From contig JADJFA010000021.1 of NCBI GenBank assembly GCA_016708875.1, positions 1-64,000 on the forward strand: DNA of 64,000 nt, in the 5' to 3' direction. A model generated the notes under the pieces. The model was not told where the DNA came from and did not search any database. It saw only the letters and a list, made by a program, of their open reading frames with translations. Shown here piece by piece: positions 44,511-52,046 of the stretch. The stretch comes from Lewinellaceae bacterium (GTDB lineage Bacteria > Bacteroidota > Bacteroidia > Chitinophagales > Saprospiraceae). The translations under genes and the position numbers were made by a program. The first letter of the stretch is position 1, and every line of letters begins with the position of its first letter.

Positions 44511-45081
44511 CAACACTCTTTTCTATAAAGGCTTTCTACTCAATGCCGCCAACCAGGTCAAGCGGCTAGCTTTTTCAGACTCCATCACCACCGAAAAATT
44601 CAATCTCCTGAAATCCTATGAGCGCCGCCTAGCCGCCCAGTACACACAGCCAATTGCTGACCGCGACAGCACAGAAGTGACCGAACTGGAAGCCCAAGTC
44701 AACGACCTCGAAAAAGACCTCGCCCGTACCGTTGCTGGCTACGGGGAGGCGATGCGGCAGGTCAACTGGCAGGAGGTTCAACAAAAACTGGTAGCGGGTG
44801 AAGCTGCGGTGGAGTTCGTCCGCTACCAATTTATAGAGAAAAGGCAGTCTGACACGATGTATGCCGCCCTGCTACTCCTGCCAGAAATGGAACAGCCCGA
44901 GTTTATCCCCCTTTTCAAGGAAACACAGCTCGACAGCCTCCTGTCCAGACTCCTCGGGAGCGGCACCGCGGCAAAGGCAGACAATCTATACGCAGCGCGC
45001 AGCATAATCCCCATTCCCCAAAAAACGAACTGCCCCAAAACGTGTTCGAACTTCTATGGCAACCGCTGGAAGAGTCGTTGA
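44455..45081 (+). pseudogene. linker part of the TPR-CHAT protein (fragment 2)
   Basis: A 208-residue fragment that carries on the TPR-CHAT reading: FDNTLFYKGFLLNAANQVKRLAF and a helical region (VTELEAQVNDLEKDLARTVAGYGEAMRQVNWQEVQQKLVAGEAAVEFVRYQF) typical of the part just before CHAT. It ends in IPIPQKTNCPKTCSNFYGN because of a slip at about 45016-45025 (CCCC/AAAAAA run); the correct continuation (PKNELPQNVFELLWQPLEE) is in the 45042 frame. Confidence 0.75.
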
Positions 45082-46064
45082 AAGGCGTGAAAGCGGTCTA
45101 TTTTTCTCCTGCTGGCCATCTGAGCAAACTAAACCTCGGCGCTATCCCGACCGGAGAGGGCAAAATACTCTCCGACCGGTACAATCTGGTACAACTCGGC
45201 AGCACCCGGCAACTCGTCGTCCCTCCAGAGCTGAAAATAAAGAACAATGATGCGCTCCTATTTGGCGGCATCCAATACGAAATGGACTCGACCGCAGTCA
45301 ATTTGATGAACATCGATTTGAAAATCAATAGACTGATTGCCACGAGAGGCGGATTGAGCTTTTCCCAAACCGATTCTACCCTTCGTGGCGGTACTTGGGA
45401 TTTCCTGCCAGGAACGGAAAAAGAAGTTGTTTTGATTGAAAAAATCATGCAAACCAGCGGCATCGAACCCCAAGCCCGAAAAGGTTGGGCAGCCACAGAG
45501 GAGGCCTTCAAAACCATCGGGCAGAGCGGAAAACCATCTCCGCGAATTTTGCACCTTGCCACGCACGGTTTCTTTTTCCCCGACCCAAAAACAGTAGACT
45601 TCGGACGGCAGACGGCGGATGGTGCTTCGGTGTTTAAAACTGGACAACCCGCTCATCCGCTCTGGCCTGATTCTATCGGGCGGCAACCTAGCATGGCAGA
45701 CTGGGAAGCCGCTCAAACCCGGCATGGACGATGGCATTTTGACCGCTTACGAGATAAGCCAAATGAATTTGGCCAATACCGAATTGGTCGTTTTGTCCGC
45801 CGTGAAACCGGCCTCGGCGACGTCCAAGGCAACGAAGGGGTTTATGGTTTGCAGCGCGCCTTCAAAATAGCGGGGGCGAAATACTTGATCATGAGCCTTT
45901 GGCAGGTGCCTGACCAACAGACTTCCTTACTGATGACCGCTTTCTATAAAAAATGGCTTTCTGAAAAAATGGAGATACCAGTGGCCTTCCGTGCGGCACA
46001 AAAGGAGCTGCGCGATGCCGGGCTGGCCCCATACCAATGGGCCGGTTTCGTGCTGGTTGAGTGA
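45042..46064 (+). pseudogene. CHAT protease domain (fragment 3), catalytic Cys codon damaged
   Basis: A 340-residue fragment with the caspase-like CHAT domain: LWQPLEESLKGVKAVYFSPAGHLSKLNLGAI, the catalytic His in RILHLATHGFFFPDP (about 45540-45580), and the end YLIMSLWQVPDQQTSLLMTAFYKKWL...QWAGFVLVE. Between about 45638 and 45802 the frame is wrong: the natural reading (DNPLIRSGLILSGGN...NLANTELVVLSA) is in another frame. At about 45802 the catalytic motif, normally ACETGLG, reads as CGT-GAA (Arg) because one T is missing. With the upstream fragments this is a complete TPR-CHAT gene with at least four slips, either miscounted runs or real decay. Confidence 0.85.
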
Positions 46065-46346
46065 GGTGCTTGCTCAATATTGCTGGCCAGATGATTGGAC
46101 CGGACTACCAGATCCAACGTTGTTTGCGAAAACGGTTTGACTTTCGATCAAAGGCCGAACGGGAATCATAAAATTCGATTTTTCACTCGACCATAAATTT
46201 TGACACACTTTTCTGGACATTACCTATCGCTTGCGCGAGATTAGCGAAGCGTATCTAGCACCTTTCCTGTCGGCTGTGCCGAAAACTCCAGCAGGGTTTT
46301 GGAAAAATGTACAAACCGCTAACATCGGTTTGGCAATATGGCGGCT

Positions 46347-46409
46347 ACATAGGCACAATAGGACACATAGTCCCGATTTTCAACACTATGTGTCCTATTG
46401 TGCCTATGT
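46347..46409. repeat. perfect 24-bp inverted repeat between convergent genes
   Basis: Arms 46347-46370 and 46386-46409 (words ACATAGG, CACAATAGG, ACACATAG) with a 15-nt loop. It lies between the CHAT gene and the convergent ABC ATPase gene and may act as a bidirectional terminator. The rest of the space (46078-46439) shows no gene. Confidence 0.88.
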
Positions 46410-46439
46410 GTTTAATAAATTTATTTTTGCGCTAGGCAC

Positions 46440-47060
46440 TTACTTCTTATAATCCAAAATATTCAAATGCTTCCCACAAAACTCGGCGTCATGCGGGTCA
46501 TTGGAAGCAATGACCACCAATCTGTCGGCAGCATACTCCGAAATGAGTTTCTTGTACCATTCCACCCCTTGCACATCTAGGTTGGTGGCTGGCTCGTCAA
46601 GGAGCAGGATGGGCGTGTCGGAACAGACGGCAAGGGCTAGTTTTAGCCGTTGTTTCATGCCTGAGGAAAAAAAGCGGATTTCTTTTTGACGACTGCGGGG
46701 CAGGGCCAATAATTCATAAATACTGGCGGGTGTAAAGCCGGGTAAAAAGGGCTTCAATTTGGCGTGAAATCGCAGTGCTTCTTCGAGCGTGAATTCTTCG
46801 ATGAGCTCAATGTAAGGAGCAGCGTAACTGATATTTTTGTAAATCGCTTCTTCTTTGATTCTAAGCCCTTGATTATCAAAAAAAACCTCGCCCTTGGAAG
46901 GCGTCAAATGGCCGGAAAGAACCTTGAGCAAGGTGGATTTCCCGGAGCCATTGGGACCCAAAATGGCCCAGCGTTCGCCCGATTGAAGGCTACCGTTTAG
47001 TCCCCGGAAAATCCATTCGAGGCGGTATCGCTTGCCAATGTTTTGAAATTGAATGGTCAC
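46440..47060 (-). CDS. ABC transporter ATP-binding protein
   Basis: A 206-residue ATPase. Walker A GPNGSGKST at residues 36-44, the Q-loop area near ISYAAPYIELIEEFTLEEALRF, a signature region FFSSGMKQRLKLALAV (about 128-143; SSGMKQ in place of the classical LSGGQ), Walker B PILLLDEPATNLD (about 148-160) and a switch His in NDPHDAEFC. It is short, as in simple exporter ATPases. It overlaps lpxA by four bases, so it is cotranscribed; the membrane partner is not in the window. The context suggests lipid or envelope export, but this is inference. Confidence 0.9.
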   Translation of the reverse strand: MTIQFQNIGKRYRLEWIFRGLNGSLQSGERWAILGPNGSGKSTLLKVLSGHLTPSKGEVFFDNQGLRIKEEAIYKNISYAAPYIELIEEFTLEEALRFHAKLKPFLPGFTPASIYELLALPRSRQKEIRFFSSGMKQRLKLALAVCSDTPILLLDEPATNLDVQGVEWYKKLISEYAADRLVVIASNDPHDAEFCGKHLNILDYKK

Positions 47061-47845
47061 GCCCGGTAACCTTTGATGATGCCCCGTTTTGAAGTTCGCG
47101 CAAAATCGAGGATTTGGGTTTTGTGCTCGCTGTCAGGAATTTCGGCTTCGATGATTTTCAAGGCTTGTTTGACGCTGTGCCCACGAACATAGAGGATTCG
47201 GAAAATGTCTTCGATGTGGTGTATATCCGCTTGTGTAAAGCGACGTCGGTGCAAGCCAATACCATTGATACCTACATAGGAAAGCGGTTCGCGGGCGGCA
47301 GTAATAAAAGGCGGCACGTCCTTGCGCACCAGCGAACCACCCCCAATCATCACTTGTGCGCCGATGCGTACAAATTGGTGCACAGCCACCATTCCCCCCA
47401 AAGTAGCCCATTCGCCAATGTGTATGTGACCTGCGAGCGTCACGTTGTTGGCCAGCAATGTATCATGCCCGATATGACAGTCGTGTGCGACGTGGACGTA
47501 GGCCATAATGAGGCACTTTTCGCCGATAGTTGTTTTGCCTCCAAATTTGAGGTTCCCGCGGTTGAGGGTACAGCATTCCCGGATGATGGTGCCGTTTCCA
47601 ATTTCGAGTATGGCATTTTCTTCGAGGGGGTCTCTTGTTTGCGGGGGCGCGCTGAGCACCGTACCGGGAAATACCCGGCATTCTTCGCCGAGGCGCGTAC
47701 CATTCATGATGGTTACATTAGGGGCAATCCAGCAGTTGTCGCCTATGGAGACGTCCTCTTCTATCGTGGTGAAGTTGCCGATGTGTACGTTTTTGCCGAT
47801 TCGGGCATTTGGGTGCACGTCGCGGAAGCCGTCGGTATAATTCAT
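47057..47845 (-). CDS. lpxA: UDP-N-acetylglucosamine acyltransferase
   Basis: A 262-residue left-handed beta-helix acyltransferase starting at ATG 47845 (MNYTDGFRDVHPNARIGKNVHIGNFTTIEEDVSIGDNCWIAPNVTIM). Hexapeptide repeats run to about residue 185. The catalytic-region His lies in HVAHDCHIG (about 120-128), and QFVRIGAQVMIGGGSLVRKDVPPFITAAREPLSYVGINGIGLHRRRF matches LpxA. The helical C-terminal domain includes IFRILYVRGHSVKQALKIIEAE. It adds the first 3-hydroxyacyl chain in lipid A synthesis. The longer ORF reading upstream overlaps lpxC-fabZ and is rejected. It follows lpxC-fabZ after 19 bp. Confidence 0.96.
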   Translation of the reverse strand: MNYTDGFRDVHPNARIGKNVHIGNFTTIEEDVSIGDNCWIAPNVTIMNGTRLGEECRVFPGTVLSAPPQTRDPLEENAILEIGNGTIIRECCTLNRGNLKFGGKTTIGEKCLIMAYVHVAHDCHIGHDTLLANNVTLAGHIHIGEWATLGGMVAVHQFVRIGAQVMIGGGSLVRKDVPPFITAAREPLSYVGINGIGLHRRRFTQADIHHIEDIFRILYVRGHSVKQALKIIEAEIPDSEHKTQILDFARTSKRGIIKGYRA

Positions 47846-47864
47846 TTTTTTAGAATGGGTTTGT

Positions 47865-49274
47865 TCACGCTTCTGGGGGAGTTTCTTTGGTTCGGCGCAC
47901 AATTTGCGCAGTGAGTTCCCCTTCCGAAACGATTTTACTTCCAACGTATGCCGTGCCTTGCATGTGCACGATACCACGCCGTATGGGTTCGAGGAGTTCC
48001 ATTTTGAGTATCAAGGTATCACCAGGCATCACTTTCGCCTTGAACTTGGTATTGTCAATCTTGAGGAAATAGGTATCCCAATTGCCTTTGTCCGGTACGC
48101 TATGCAGCGCGAGAATGCCGCCCGTTTGAGCCAGCGCCTCGATCTGTAAAACGCCCGGGAACACTGGGTTGCCAGGAAAATGCCCCTGAAACAAAGCCTC
48201 GTTGATGGACACGTTTTTTACGCCCACAATGTGTGTTTCACTGATTTCGATGATCTTGTCCAACATCAGGAAAGGGTAGCGGTGGGGCAAGATTTGCATG
48301 ATGGCATTTACATCGAGCACGGGTTCTTTCTCCGGATCGTATTTGGGGATGCCGATGAGCCTTCGCTTTTCAATGAAGTGTTTTTTGAGGATTTTGGCAA
48401 ACTCTATATTGGCGGTGTGTCCAGGCTTGGTGGCCACAATTTTCCCCCGTATGTGCTTGCCAATCAATGCTAAATCACCAATTACGTCCAACAGTTTGTG
48501 CCGAGCGGGTTCGTTTGGAAAGTGGAGTTTCACTGTATTCAGCACCCCTTCTGTTTCCACTTTAATGCTCGGTTTGCCCATTTTTTTGGCCAAATTATCC
48601 AACTCATCCTGATCCATCCTTCTGTCGGCAATTACGATTGCGTTTTCTAAATCGCCTCCTTTCACCAGGCCGAGGTCGAGCAGTTTTTCCAGTTCGTGCA
48701 AAAAAACAAAGGTGCGGCAGGGTGCTATTTCAGAGGCATAATCGGCCAAATCATGCAAAGCTGCAAACTGTGGCCCCAGCACTTTGGAGTTGAAATCAAT
48801 CATCGCTGTCACCTCAAAATGATCAGCAGGAAGGGCCAGCAATTCTGTCCCGGTCACTTCGTCTTTGTAGGAAATCGGCTCTGTAATTTCAAAATATTCG
48901 CGATCGGCTGTCATTTCCTGACGCCCTGCTTTTTGCAATGCTTCCACAAAGGGCATCGAAGTGCCGTTCATGATCGGCATCTCGGGGCCGTCTATTTCAA
49001 GCAGCACATTGTCGTAACCCAAGCCCATGAGCGCGGAGAGTACGTGTTCGACCGTGGAAACTTGCGCTTCGCCACTTTTGAGCGTTGTGCCTCGGTTAGT
49101 GGAGTAAACGAGTTTCACATCCGCTGGAATGATGGGTTGCTCTGGCAGATCAATACGTTGGAAGCGGAAGCCATGGTTGGCATCGGCAGGTTTAAAAGTC
49201 AAAGTGACGTTTCGGCCTGTGTGCAGGCCCACGCCGCTAACCGAGACAGGGTTTTGAATGGTGGATTGCTTCAT
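47865..49274 (-). CDS. bifunctional LpxC deacetylase / FabZ dehydratase
   Basis: A 469-residue fusion typical of Bacteroidota. The N-terminal LpxC part (1-310) starts MKQSTIQNPVSVSGVGLHTGRNVTLTFKP, with the zinc-binding HVLSALMGLGYDN (about 78-90) and later EPARHKLLDVIGDLALIG (about 232-249). The C-terminal FabZ part (about 315-465) has MQILPHRYPFLMLDKIIE, the catalytic His region FQGHFPGNPVFPGVLQIEALAQTGGILAL. It carries out the committed step of lipid A synthesis and the dehydration step of fatty-acid elongation. Genes downstream (lpxA, ABC ATPase) run in the same direction. The promoter region at 49275-49485 contains heptad repeats and a TACTTTTG box at 49407-49414. Confidence 0.96.
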   Translation of the reverse strand: MKQSTIQNPVSVSGVGLHTGRNVTLTFKPADANHGFRFQRIDLPEQPIIPADVKLVYSTNRGTTLKSGEAQVSTVEHVLSALMGLGYDNVLLEIDGPEMPIMNGTSMPFVEALQKAGRQEMTADREYFEITEPISYKDEVTGTELLALPADHFEVTAMIDFNSKVLGPQFAALHDLADYASEIAPCRTFVFLHELEKLLDLGLVKGGDLENAIVIADRRMDQDELDNLAKKMGKPSIKVETEGVLNTVKLHFPNEPARHKLLDVIGDLALIGKHIRGKIVATKPGHTANIEFAKILKKHFIEKRRLIGIPKYDPEKEPVLDVNAIMQILPHRYPFLMLDKIIEISETHIVGVKNVSINEALFQGHFPGNPVFPGVLQIEALAQTGGILALHSVPDKGNWDTYFLKIDNTKFKAKVMPGDTLILKMELLEPIRRGIVHMQGTAYVGSKIVSEGELTAQIVRRTKETPPEA

Positions 49275-49285
49275 ATTAAGGAAGT

Positions 49286-49497
49286 TGGACTATAGGACTT
49301 TGGACATTGGACATTGTTAAGTTTGGAATGGAAGCGCAGTAATTTGCTTCACATAACATACATCCTGTTCAAAGTCGAAAAATCGGCTGTAGGAAAAATC
49401 GGCGGGCAAAAGTACAATTTGCAGATGGAAAACGAAGCAATCTAATGTCTAAGGCCCAACAATCTAACGTCCAATGTCCCAAAGTCTATCGTCCAGC
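49286..49497. repeat. heptad-periodic arms (GGAC core) flanking the lpxC promoter
   Basis: The left part (49286-49319) has units GGACTAT, AGGACTT, TGGACAT, TGGACAT at a 7-nt period. The right part (49441-49497) is its near complement (GTCCAATGTCCCAAAGTC). About 120 nt between them hold the lpxC promoter, which would lie in the loop of a long hairpin. Confidence 0.8.
49407..49414 (-). promoter_or_regulatory. TAnnTTTG -7 box for lpxC-fabZ
   Basis: The minus strand reads TACTTTTG, a full -7 match, with TTCG about 18 nt upstream as a weak -33. It would give a leader of about 130 nt that includes the GGAC repeat. Confidence 0.45.
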
Positions 49498-50094
49498 ATA
49501 AGGCGTTCGCGTCACGATACTGCGCCCCAAAGTGAGTTCGTCGGCATATTCCAAATCCCCACCAAAGGAGACCCCCCGTGCTATGGCACTTACCTGAACC
49601 CCCAAGGGCTGGAGTTTTTTAGAAATGTAAAAAATGGTCGTTTCACCCTCAATAGTCGGGCTGATGGCCATAATGGCCTCTCGTATTTCGCCTTGCTTTG
49701 CCCGTATTTCTAACGATTCAATATTCAGATCAGAGGGACCAACTCCTTCGATGGGTGAGATGATGCCACCCAACACGTGATACAGACCCCGAAACTGGCT
49801 CGTGTCTTCAATCGCCATGAGGTCGCGAATATTTTCTACTACACAAACCAGCGTGCGGTCGCGGCGTGGGTCGGTGCAGATTTGGCACAATTCGTCGTCA
49901 GAAAGGTTGTGGCACTGGCGGCATTCTCGAATACCCTCGCGCATGGCTGTTAGGGCTCCGGCAAATTGATCTGTGGCCGCCTTGTCTTGCTTAAGCATGT
50001 GCAACACAAGCCGCAAGGCCGTTTTTCGCCCGATCCCGGGAAGGGAAGCGAATGCTTCGACGGCTTTTTCGATGAGTTTGGAAGAGAAGGTCAT
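49486..50094 (-). CDS. recR: recombination protein RecR
   Basis: A 202-residue protein with the RecR plan: helix-hairpin-helix AVEAFASLPGIGRKTALRLVLHML (residues 11-34), zinc-finger CRQCHNLSDDELCQICTDPRRD (about 57-78, four Cys), a Toprim domain with VVENIRDLMAIEDT and HVLGGIISPIEGVGPSDLNI (about 80-125), and the end ARGVSFGGDLEYADELTLGRSIVTRTPY. It loads RecA in gap repair with RecF/RecO. The last codons run into the heptad repeat. A TAACTTTG box starts only five nt upstream of the start codon, so the message is predicted to be nearly leaderless. Confidence 0.96.
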   Translation of the reverse strand: MTFSSKLIEKAVEAFASLPGIGRKTALRLVLHMLKQDKAATDQFAGALTAMREGIRECRQCHNLSDDELCQICTDPRRDRTLVCVVENIRDLMAIEDTSQFRGLYHVLGGIISPIEGVGPSDLNIESLEIRAKQGEIREAIMAISPTIEGETTIFYISKKLQPLGVQVSAIARGVSFGGDLEYADELTLGRSIVTRTPYAGR

Positions 50095-50098
50095 GGGG

Positions 50099-50106
50099 CA
50101 AAGTTA
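50099..50106 (-). promoter_or_regulatory. TAnnTTTG -7 box abutting recR start
   Basis: The minus strand reads TAACTTTG, with the recR ATG at 50094. The expected transcription start is at or within a few bases of the start codon. Confidence 0.5.
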
Positions 50107-50119
50107 GGAAAACGGCGAT

Positions 50120-50530
50120 TCATGGATAGAGGCCGTCTTCCATAAGCAATCTCCGGTGGATGAGCCTTTCTGGATCGTTAAGATGAAGTGTTTTTATAGT
50201 TGCTTCACCAATTCTTGATTTTGGCAAAATTTCTCCATGATCTACCAAAAAATGTTCTACCCAAATGTGAATACGTGGGTTGAAAAGGGCAACAATATCT
50301 TGGTAGGATTCCAAAAAAGTACTTAGGTCAGTGCCTTTAAATTGGTTACAATGCGGGCAAGCGTATGCAAGATTCTCTGGCTCATCTCCACCACCATGCT
50401 TCAAACTTGCAATGTGGTCAATTTGAAAAGGGAGGAAAAGATATTCCTGATGAACGCGACAATATTCGCAACGGTGAGCTGCACGTTCGGCTACAAATTG
50501 TCTGACAGAATCTGGTAGGCGACGACTCAT
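50120..50530 (-). CDS. HNH endonuclease
   Basis: A 136-residue protein. The HNH fold covers residues about 15-65: RCEYCRVHQEYLFLPFQIDHIASLKHGGGDEPENLAYACPHCNQFKG, with zinc CxxC pairs and the DH...N...H catalytic pattern (FQIDHI, NLAYACPHCN). The remainder (VALFNPRIHIWVEHF, IGEATIKTLHLNDPERLIHRR) is typical of stand-alone HNH proteins associated with mobile or defence genes. Its start overlaps the stop of the upstream small gene by four bases, indicating translational coupling. Target unknown. Confidence 0.9.
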   Translation of the reverse strand: MSRRLPDSVRQFVAERAAHRCEYCRVHQEYLFLPFQIDHIASLKHGGGDEPENLAYACPHCNQFKGTDLSTFLESYQDIVALFNPRIHIWVEHFLVDHGEILPKSRIGEATIKTLHLNDPERLIHRRLLMEDGLYP

Positions 50531-50763
50531 GCTTCAACAAGTCGGCGGGCACGGACTTTAGCCAAGCCAATCAAAAGATCAAGTGCCAAATACCGCTCCA
50601 ATTCAATGGATTCCTCCCAACTGATGTCCCCTTCTTTCTTTTTATCCACCAGCTCTTCCACCCGTTCGGCCATGGCAGAAGGAGCGTGGAGCTTGAGAAC
50701 TTGAGTAGGGTTGAGTCGGGCAAGGATTTCGGCCACATCGCCAAAAGCTTCGGAAACAGTCAT
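50527..50763 (-). CDS. small protein coupled to the HNH endonuclease
   Basis: A 78-residue, mostly helical, acidic protein (MTVSEAFGDVAEILARLNPTQVLKLHAPSAMAERVEELVDKKKEGDISWEESIELERYLALDLLIGLAKVRARRLVEA) overlapping the HNH gene by four bases. The WEESIELERYLALDLLIGLAKVRAR segment looks like a short helical hairpin found in partners of HNH or toxin genes. Its size, order and coupling suggest a regulator or antitoxin-like partner, but there is no sure family match. A TAATTTTG box lies about 18-25 nt upstream. Confidence 0.7.
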   Translation of the reverse strand: MTVSEAFGDVAEILARLNPTQVLKLHAPSAMAERVEELVDKKKEGDISWEESIELERYLALDLLIGLAKVRARRLVEA

Positions 50764-50780
50764 AGCTATTGAAGTTTGTG

Positions 50781-50788
50781 CAAAATTA
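50781..50788 (-). promoter_or_regulatory. TAnnTTTG -7 box for the small protein/HNH pair
   Basis: The minus strand reads TAATTTTG, upstream of the start at 50763. Confidence 0.4.
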
Positions 50789-50826
50789 ACGATTTTTTGG
50801 CAAATTTAGTCCCAAGCCTCTAGCAT

Positions 50827-51567
50827 TTAGAATGGATACTTCACATCAGTCAAAAACAAACCTTCTGGTGGCACACTCAGACTCTTTTTCAAAGGTTTTT
50901 GTTCGTCCAAAGCCTTTTTTACATCTTCCACATGCAACTGCCCTCTGCCCACCTGTACACACGCTCCCACAATCAACCGCACCATTCCCCGCAAAAAACG
51001 GTTGGCCGTAATGTGGAAAATCCACTGATGTTGCTCCGGGCGTTGTTGCCAAAAAGCGGTTTTCATTTCACAAGCGTAATGTTCCAAGCCACTGTCGGTT
51101 TTACAAAAAGGGAAAAAAGCCGAATAATTCGTCAACAGGGCTGCGACTTCCTGCATTTTGTCAAAATCAAGGCGCTTGTAAAGCGGGTAATGCCAGGCCG
51201 TTTCAGTGGAAAACGGGTCTTTGCGCAGCGACACAACGTATTCATAACTACGCTCGTAAGCATCAAAACGGGCATGGGCTTCGGGTGAGACAGGCCTGAT
51301 TTCATGCACGGCTATGTCATTCGGTAAGAGACTGTTGAGGCCATTTAGAAACGTGGGTGGCAGGATTGCTTCGCTGTCAAAATGCGCCACATAATACCTG
51401 GCATGTACACCCGCATCTGTACGCCCACAACCTGTAATCTCTATTTTACAGCGCAAAATGGTACTCAAGGCCGCTTCCAAAGTGGCTTGCACCGAAGGCG
51501 CATTGGGCTGTACCTGCCAGCCAGCGTACCGTGTGCCGCGATAAGAAAGGGTTAGAAAATAGCGCAT
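50827..51567 (-). CDS. truA: tRNA pseudouridine(38-40) synthase
   Basis: A 246-residue enzyme from ATG 51567 (MRYFLTLSYRGTRYAGWQVQPNAPSVQATLEAALSTIL). The catalytic Asp is in ITGCGRTDAGVHARYYVAHF (about 50-69). Later parts SYEYVVSLRKDPF and FHITANRFLRGMVRLIVGACVQVGRGQ match TruA. It modifies uridines 38-40 in the anticodon arm of tRNAs. A longer reading upstream of 51567 is rejected because TruA starts here. A TACCTTTG box only eight nt above the start predicts a near-leaderless message. Confidence 0.95.
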   Translation of the reverse strand: MRYFLTLSYRGTRYAGWQVQPNAPSVQATLEAALSTILRCKIEITGCGRTDAGVHARYYVAHFDSEAILPPTFLNGLNSLLPNDIAVHEIRPVSPEAHARFDAYERSYEYVVSLRKDPFSTETAWHYPLYKRLDFDKMQEVAALLTNYSAFFPFCKTDSGLEHYACEMKTAFWQQRPEQHQWIFHITANRFLRGMVRLIVGACVQVGRGQLHVEDVKKALDEQKPLKKSLSVPPEGLFLTDVKYPF

Positions 51568-51574
51568 CGAAAGG

Positions 51575-51582
51575 CAAAGGTA
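51575..51582 (-). promoter_or_regulatory. TAnnTTTG -7 box abutting truA start
   Basis: The minus strand reads TACCTTTG, eight nt from the ATG at 51567, so the message would begin almost at the start codon. Confidence 0.5.
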
Positions 51583-51603
51583 GGGTATGTGGTTTGAAGG
51601 GGT

Positions 51604-51936
51604 TTGGGGGGTTGTAGTTTTTGCCTTGCGCGGGGGGAATTGGTATTCAAACAGACCCCGTCCGGCAAACGCAAGGAGCTTTACTTTGCTGAAAAGGACC
51701 TTTGGAAAGTGATCCGCCAAATTATCATCAACCGAAAAAAACGTGAACTGGAACCCGTACTTCGGGTGCTGGACGAATTGGCCGCCGTGGAGGAAAATTG
51801 TCCAAATTCGGAGCACTTTTGTACGGTGGTGCGTGATATCCGCAAGTTCTCACACAAGGCAAATCAGACGCTCGATACAATCATTAAGGCGGATTCCCAT
51901 TGGCTGGGCGGAGCGTTTTTGAGTATGGTGCGGTAA
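51604..51936 (+). CDS. small protein of unknown function
   Basis: An open frame of 110 residues divergent from truA. The first part (MGGCSFCLARGELVF) lies in G-rich, probably non-coding DNA; the likely protein starts later. The body is helical and basic: SGKRKELYFAEKDLWKVIRQIIINRKKRELEPVLRVLDELAAVEENCPNSEHFCTVVRDIRKFSHKANQTLDTIIKADSHWLGGAFLSM. No family is recognised and no ribosome binding site is clear. The codon pattern looks like a real gene. An AGT-core hairpin follows its stop. Confidence 0.45.
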   Translation: MGGCSFCLARGELVFKQTPSGKRKELYFAEKDLWKVIRQIIINRKKRELEPVLRVLDELAAVEENCPNSEHFCTVVRDIRKFSHKANQTLDTIIKADSHWLGGAFLSMVR

Positions 51937-51937
51937 C

Positions 51938-52046
51938 AAGTAACAAGTTTCAAGTAGAAAGTTAAAAGTTTAGCCAGGGCTTGGCATTCTTTTAACTTTC
52001 TACTTGAAACTTGTTACTTTTTACTTGAAACTTTCCACTTGTTACT
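51938..52046. repeat. heptad-periodic AGT-core hairpin
   Basis: Units AGTTTCA, AGTAGAA, AGTTAAA, AGTTTAG (period 7), then the complementary set (CTTTCTACTTGAAACTTGTTAC...) to the stop of the acyl-CoA synthetase gene. The same words occur at 60286-60376. Confidence 0.88.

Noticed and set aside
47846..47977. 44-residue N-terminal extension of lpxA
   Set aside because: It overlaps the 3' end of the lpxC-fabZ gene in another frame, and LpxA family similarity starts at MNYTDGF.
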